43,944 bases of DNA from Chloroflexota bacterium. Lineage in GTDB: Bacteria > Chloroflexota > Dehalococcoidia > UBA3495. The stretch is taken from contig JADFNR010000010.1 in the NCBI GenBank assembly GCA_022563275.1, positions 1-43,944 of the forward strand. The letters run 5' to 3'. The notes beneath the pieces were generated by a model. It was not told the origin of the DNA and ran no database searches. It was given only the letters and a program-made list of their open reading frames with translations. This document shows positions 41,181 through 43,944 of this stretch, in pieces (the first letter of the stretch is position 1; each line of letters starts with the position of its first letter). A program made the translations under genes and the position numbers.

Positions 41181-41552
41181 ATGTCTTTACAAGGACGAGG
41201 CAGCCTTACTAATGCCGGTTTGACCAGAGCGCAATTGCGTCAGGGAGGAGGCCGCGGCAACGGCAACGACCACTTCGACGAGTTGATCGGCGCCACTGAA
41301 CTTTTCGTGTACCAAACGCCCAACAAGAAACCCAAGGGCTTCGAATCGCTGAAACTATTCCTGGAAGCTTCCGAGTGCGAGCTCATCTTCACCGTGGACG
41401 TTCCGCCGGAACTGAAGAACTACGAAACCTTCCGCATAACCCACAGGTCCGGCGAGAAGATTCCCGACCCGGTGCTGCGCCGCTGCCACTCCTGGGCCCA
41501 CGGCCGCAACTTCCTCCACAGCTTCTTCAAGCCCATGTACGGCGGCCGGTAG
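41181..41552 (+). CDS. Conserved-looking hypothetical protein, 123 aa
   Basis: A 123-residue protein I do not recognise. The first 30 residues are Gly/Arg/Gln-rich (GLTRAQLRQGGGRGNGND) and probably disordered. Residues 31-110 look like a mixed alpha/beta fold (DELIGATELFVYQTPNKKPK, SECELIFTVDVPPELKNYE). It has its own strong terminator. A possible promoter or coupling to the lactonase 116 bases upstream is unclear. Confidence 0.55.
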   Translation: MSLQGRGSLTNAGLTRAQLRQGGGRGNGNDHFDELIGATELFVYQTPNKKPKGFESLKLFLEASECELIFTVDVPPELKNYETFRITHRSGEKIPDPVLRRCHSWAHGRNFLHSFFKPMYGGR

Positions 41553-41568
41553 AGCCCGTTCGCTAGAA

Positions 41569-41606
41569 TAGAAAAGACCCGGCGGAAATCCGCCGGGTCT
41601 TTTCTA
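41569..41606 (+). terminator. Intrinsic terminator
   Basis: AAAAGACCCGGCGG-AAAT-CCGCCGGGTCTTTTC, a 14-bp stem with a T-rich tail, 18 bases after the stop of the 123-aa gene. Confidence 0.93.
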
Positions 41607-41664
41607 TCCATCCATTTCCCTGCAACGGGACTCGCCACAGAACTGTCATTCTGACGAGGCCCCA

Positions 41665-41694
41665 GCCGACAAAGAATCTACCAATCCGCACCTT
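41665..41694 (+). repeat. Left copy of flanking direct repeat
   Basis: GCCGACAAAGAATCTACCAA and ten further bases match the segment at 43478-43507 at about 25 of 30 positions in the same orientation. The flanking GTCATTCTGACGAGG resembles a widespread REP-like extragenic element. Together the two copies bound the E2-like/STAS module. Confidence 0.6.
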
Positions 41695-41701
41695 GGAGTC
41701 G

Positions 41702-42448
41702 TTATTGGCTACTTAGCAGCTCCAGACGCTGGACGAATGCCGAGTTTATGTCGGTCGCATGATGACAATTCCGATAAGCTTTACCGCGACCGCAAGGGCA
41801 AGGCCCGTCCAACTTTGCTTGATTCAAAACTTCCAGTGGCTCATGGCCTGCGTCGGGACCGAACCATCTTCCCATCGAAAGAAGGCCCTTCCCACCTGTA
41901 GCGGTCCAAACTTCAGCTTTGAGAAGCCAAATAGCGCAATGGTCAAGGTATCCTAATGTTCCTCCATGCTCCCAGTCCCAGGTGGTTTCATGCGGTGCGA
42001 TGGGGCAAGCCCAGATGTCCTTGCCGTTGTTTCCGAAATACAAATGAGGATGATTAGGGCCGATGATTCCAGGACTAAGCACCCGAAACTTCGGATGGAC
42101 TGGACCTACCTCGCCGTTAATGATGGTCGGGTATTCCAACTCGACTTCAATCCGCCTATTAATTAGTCGTATAGCCGACCAATTCCTTTCTTGGTCGTGA
42201 TCGAAATCACATTCCGGAAGGTGAGCGATTTTTCCATTAGCTCCGATACTCACCAAATTTCCTTCCTCTAGGTCTCCTAGAACTAATGCGACTTCCTCCC
42301 GAATCGGGACGTGATCCATGGTTAGCTTCCAAACACCCACGGTCTCACCACTGACATTCGCACGTTGAATGAACCGAGCGCCAGAGTAATAATTGATTAC
42401 TGAATGGCGCTCAGTTTTCCACCAGGCAGAGTTCATCCACCTCACCAC
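41702..42448 (-). CDS. E2-like (UBC fold) protein with SEC-C tail
   Basis: A 248-residue protein. The middle part (about residues 98-208) reads like a prokaryotic ubiquitin-conjugating E2: FRVLSPGI, HPHLYFG, then DIWACPIAP with Cys148 where the catalytic cysteine would be, TTWDWEHGGTLGYL, and WLLKAEVWTATGG followed by RWFGPDAGHEP, close to the WLxxYExWxxTGxWxG...H end of bacterial E2 domains known from CBASS and related systems. The C-terminus is a SEC-C zinc motif, GPCPCGRGKAYRNCHH (Cys217, Cys219, Cys228). The first 95 residues match nothing I know. Start is GTG at 42448 or ATG at 42436. It overlaps the micro-ORF by 7 bases, so the two are likely coupled. No E1, JAB or ubiquitin-like gene is visible. 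Confidence 0.6.
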   Translation of the reverse strand: MVRWMNSAWWKTERHSVINYYSGARFIQRANVSGETVGVWKLTMDHVPIREEVALVLGDLEEGNLVSIGANGKIAHLPECDFDHDQERNWSAIRLINRRIEVELEYPTIINGEVGPVHPKFRVLSPGIIGPNHPHLYFGNNGKDIWACPIAPHETTWDWEHGGTLGYLDHCAIWLLKAEVWTATGGKGLLSMGRWFGPDAGHEPLEVLNQAKLDGPCPCGRGKAYRNCHHATDINSAFVQRLELLSSQ

Positions 42449-42573
42449 AATTTGCAGGAACCCCCATGTGGTCGTTCCGGCTCGACGATTCTTGGTGGTG
42501 GTACCCCTTCTGGTTTTCCGGGGCTATCTGGGCGACCTGGATCAACTGGCGGTATTCCATCTGGTTTATTCAT
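42442..42573 (-). CDS. Proline-rich micro-ORF, 43 aa
   Basis: ATG at 42573, 43 codons, rich in Pro and Gly (MNKPDGIPPVDPGRPDSPGK at the start) and ending HGGSCKLW. AAAGGA lies 14 bases before the ATG, a loose fit. Its stop overlaps the start of the E2-like gene (42448-42442), which supports translation. The Gly-Gly four to five residues from the end recalls the tail of ubiquitin-like modifiers, but 43 Pro-rich residues cannot make a beta-grasp fold. No family is recognised. Confidence 0.4.
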   Translation of the reverse strand: MNKPDGIPPVDPGRPDSPGKPEGVPPPRIVEPERPHGGSCKLW

Positions 42574-42723
42574 CGATCAGTCCACAATCCTTTCTTCAAA
42601 ATAGGCGGTGAATCGAGTTCACATAAATATTGTCACCATTAATTTCAATGGTGTCAATGAATAATTAGGGCTAAATTAGCCACTTTTATTTACGCTGCCG
42701 GATTTTGCTCTTACGGGATTAAG

Positions 42724-43284
42724 CTAATGGACAAAAGAGTAAAGATATTGCACACGGCCAGACTTTGATGCCAAGCGATGAATTAGTCCGAATCGGGTAA
42801 GTCTGGCGAGTCGTTCATTACATGCTGTCACTCGGATATTTAGTTGCGCGGCTAGGTCTGTTGCGCTAATCGGCTTGCCCGTGTCGCTAAGAGCTTTTAA
42901 CGTATTTTCGTCGGCTCCGCTAAACTTTCCGATCAGCTCCCACGTTTTGTCGACGAGCTCCAGCATCATTACACCGGCTCTGTGGAGCGCGGCCTCTAGG
43001 TTTTCTCGCACATGTGGGGCTAAATTCGAGACAGCTATACACCGGCCCGGATATTCGTTGGGGAATCTGAGCACTAGCTTGGCAAAAAACTCACTCGCAA
43101 ACGAAAAATCAAACACCTTTACGCCTGAAGCGTTGATCACCATGAGAGAATCAGCGGACATTTTTCCGATAATACTTTCAATTTCTTCTCGGAGTCTGCT
43201 CGCCCAATCTCTGGTCCACAGTGCGGACCCATCTTTCGCGAGTTGAAACACTTCTCTTTCCTCTCCTGTCAGCGTGGTCGCCAT
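42724..43284 (-). CDS. STAS-like/winged-helix protein
   Basis: A 186-residue protein. Residues 25-115 resemble the STAS-like DUF4325 domain (SADSLMVINASGVKVFDFSFASEFFAKLVLRFP), usually found beside anti-sigma-type ATPases or defence genes. Residues 135-186 look like a winged helix (PISATDLAAQLNIRVTACNERLARLTRFGLIHRLA). It could be a phosphoregulated or stress-responsive transcription factor. AGAGGAGGCCTATT precedes the ATG. It lies upstream of the micro-ORF and E2-like gene on the same strand, with a 150-base AT-rich gap. Confidence 0.7.
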   Translation of the reverse strand: MATTLTGEEREVFQLAKDGSALWTRDWASRLREEIESIIGKMSADSLMVINASGVKVFDFSFASEFFAKLVLRFPNEYPGRCIAVSNLAPHVRENLEAALHRAGVMMLELVDKTWELIGKFSGADENTLKALSDTGKPISATDLAAQLNIRVTACNERLARLTRFGLIHRLASKSGRVQYLYSFVH

Positions 43285-43604
43285 AATAGGCCTCCTCTTT
43301 GGGGTAGGTTAAGGTCTACCTGAGCGTCTTCCAACTTGGGAATCTGACACGTGGAAATTGTTTGCTCAACCATGCTGTACGACTGCAGTTGGTTGCCGTA
43401 ACGGTACCAAATAAAAAAATATATTTCAATGTATTCACTGGCGAGTTAAAATAACCTCCCCCTGGTGATTACCGTAGGCCGACGAAGTATCTGCCAATCT
43501 CCACCTTTGCGGACCCTGATTCTTCCGCGGAAGGGTCAGGGTGACATTTGGGCGGCGCATCGCTACCCGGAAACTCGGTACGGACAATGAGCTAGAGGTT
43601 AACC
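43285..43604. other. Intergenic region with REP-like elements
   Basis: The left part is AT-rich (an A/T run around 43410-43430) and may hold the promoter of the STAS-like gene. The right part holds the second copy of the flanking repeat and a palindromic ACCCTGA...TCAGGGT element with CTTCCGCGGAAG in its centre. No gene is seen. Confidence 0.5.
43478..43507 (+). repeat. Right copy of flanking direct repeat
   Basis: GCCGACGAAGTATCTGCCAA plus ten bases, about 25 of 30 identical to 41665-41694. It is followed by the palindrome ACCCTGATTCTTCC...GGTCAGGGT (about 43513-43542). REP-type extragenic sequence is the simplest reading. Confidence 0.6.
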
Positions 43605-43944
43605 CTACCCCCGTGGATGGTTGGCCAGAAAATCGTCGGCTATGTCGTTGAATGTGCGGAACTCAACGCCGTCGTGGGACATGATGTACTCCGCCAACCG
43701 CTCCAGCATCAGCAATACCTGGGGGCGGCCGCTGACATCGGGGTGGATGGTTATGGGGAAGACCGCCTCGTCATACTCCCGGTACACGAAGTCGAATTGG
43801 TCCCGCCACATCTGCTCGATGTCCCTGGGGTTGACGAAGCCGTGACTGTTGGGGGCGCTCTTGATGAACATCATCGGCGGCAGGTCGTCCAGATACCAGT
43901 TGGCCGGTATCTCCACCAGGTCCGTCTCTTCGCCGCGGACCAAG
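43605..43944 (-). CDS. Polysaccharide deacetylase family protein, 5'-truncated
   Basis: The C-terminal 112 residues of a polysaccharide deacetylase-like (NodB-fold) protein; the gene starts beyond the right edge. Recognisable text is [40 protein letters not shown] (the late catalytic histidine, His-Pro-Asp) and a final [18 protein letters not shown]. The usual action is deacetylation of sugar amides, but close relatives of the PuuE type act on allantoin-like amides; the N-terminal metal site is not in view. Confidence 0.85.
   Translation of the reverse strand, partial: LVRGEETDLVEIPANWYLDDLPPMMFIKSAPNSHGFVNPRDIEQMWRDQFDFVYREYDEAVFPITIHPDVSGRPQVLLMLERLAEYIMSHDGVEFRTFNDIADDFLANHPRG

Overview
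This is a GC-rich, densely coded bacterial window. Marks of a Chloroflexota lineage close to Dehalococcoidia/SAR202 are two luciferase-like flavin oxidoreductases, a family III CoA-transferase, an M20 carbamoylase-type hydrolase, an A2-type haem-copper oxidase, two short zinc-binding proteins of a kind I associate with Dehalococcoidia, and frequent TTG/GTG starts. The assignment is an inference from gene content; no rRNA is present. Nearly all genes are chromosomal housekeeping or catabolic genes, with one accessory-looking segment near the right end.

Layout. 1-2204: three tandem TPR proteins that look like paralogues (the first is cut by the window edge). 2271-5048: M20 hydrolase, CoxG-like protein and cyclase-family hydrolase on +. 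5236-9726: minus-strand genes for a CetZ-like tubulin, a small zinc protein, an LLM flavin oxidoreductase, a membrane TIGR04076-like protein and a PAS-LuxR regulator. 9828-14560: minus-strand respiratory operon (ctaC, ctaD, ctaF, ctaE, then an SQR-like flavoprotein). 14561-15522: long non-genic stretch with repeats, a minus-strand terminator and a possible small ORF. 15523-18563: soluble GAF histidine kinase plus two response regulators. 18773-21653: multicopper oxidase lipoprotein behind a CRP/FNR-like palindrome, a PII protein and a haem c lipoprotein. 21826-26674: zinc ribbon, CoA-transferase and a frameshifted LuxR-type ATPase. 26907-27464: secreted protein built on four 51-bp repeats. 27617-28627: atypical asparaginase. 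29172-35891: PIN/TRAM protein, ispD, ispF, cysS, FAD oxidase and a second LLM oxidoreductase. 36166-38687: orphan 64-aa gene with a strong promoter, an ornithine cyclodeaminase homologue and a 2-hydroxyacid dehydrogenase. 38729-38818: tRNA-Ser(GGA). 39019-41552: Rieske protein, lepB, SMP-30 lactonase and a hypothetical protein. 41665-43507: AT-richer segment between two similar repeats, with an E2-like/SEC-C protein, a proline-rich micro-ORF and a STAS-like/winged-helix protein. 43605-end: polysaccharide deacetylase fragment.

How it fits together. The centre of the window describes an aerobic organism: a terminal oxidase with a linked quinone-reducing flavoprotein, copper and haem c proteins outside the membrane, and redox- or ligand-sensing regulators beside them. 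The flanks hold broad-specificity oxidative and hydrolytic enzymes, consistent with use of diverse dissolved organic matter. The strongest candidates for undescribed biology are the E2-like/SEC-C module at the right end, the CetZ-like tubulin in a bacterium, and the secreted 17-residue-repeat protein.
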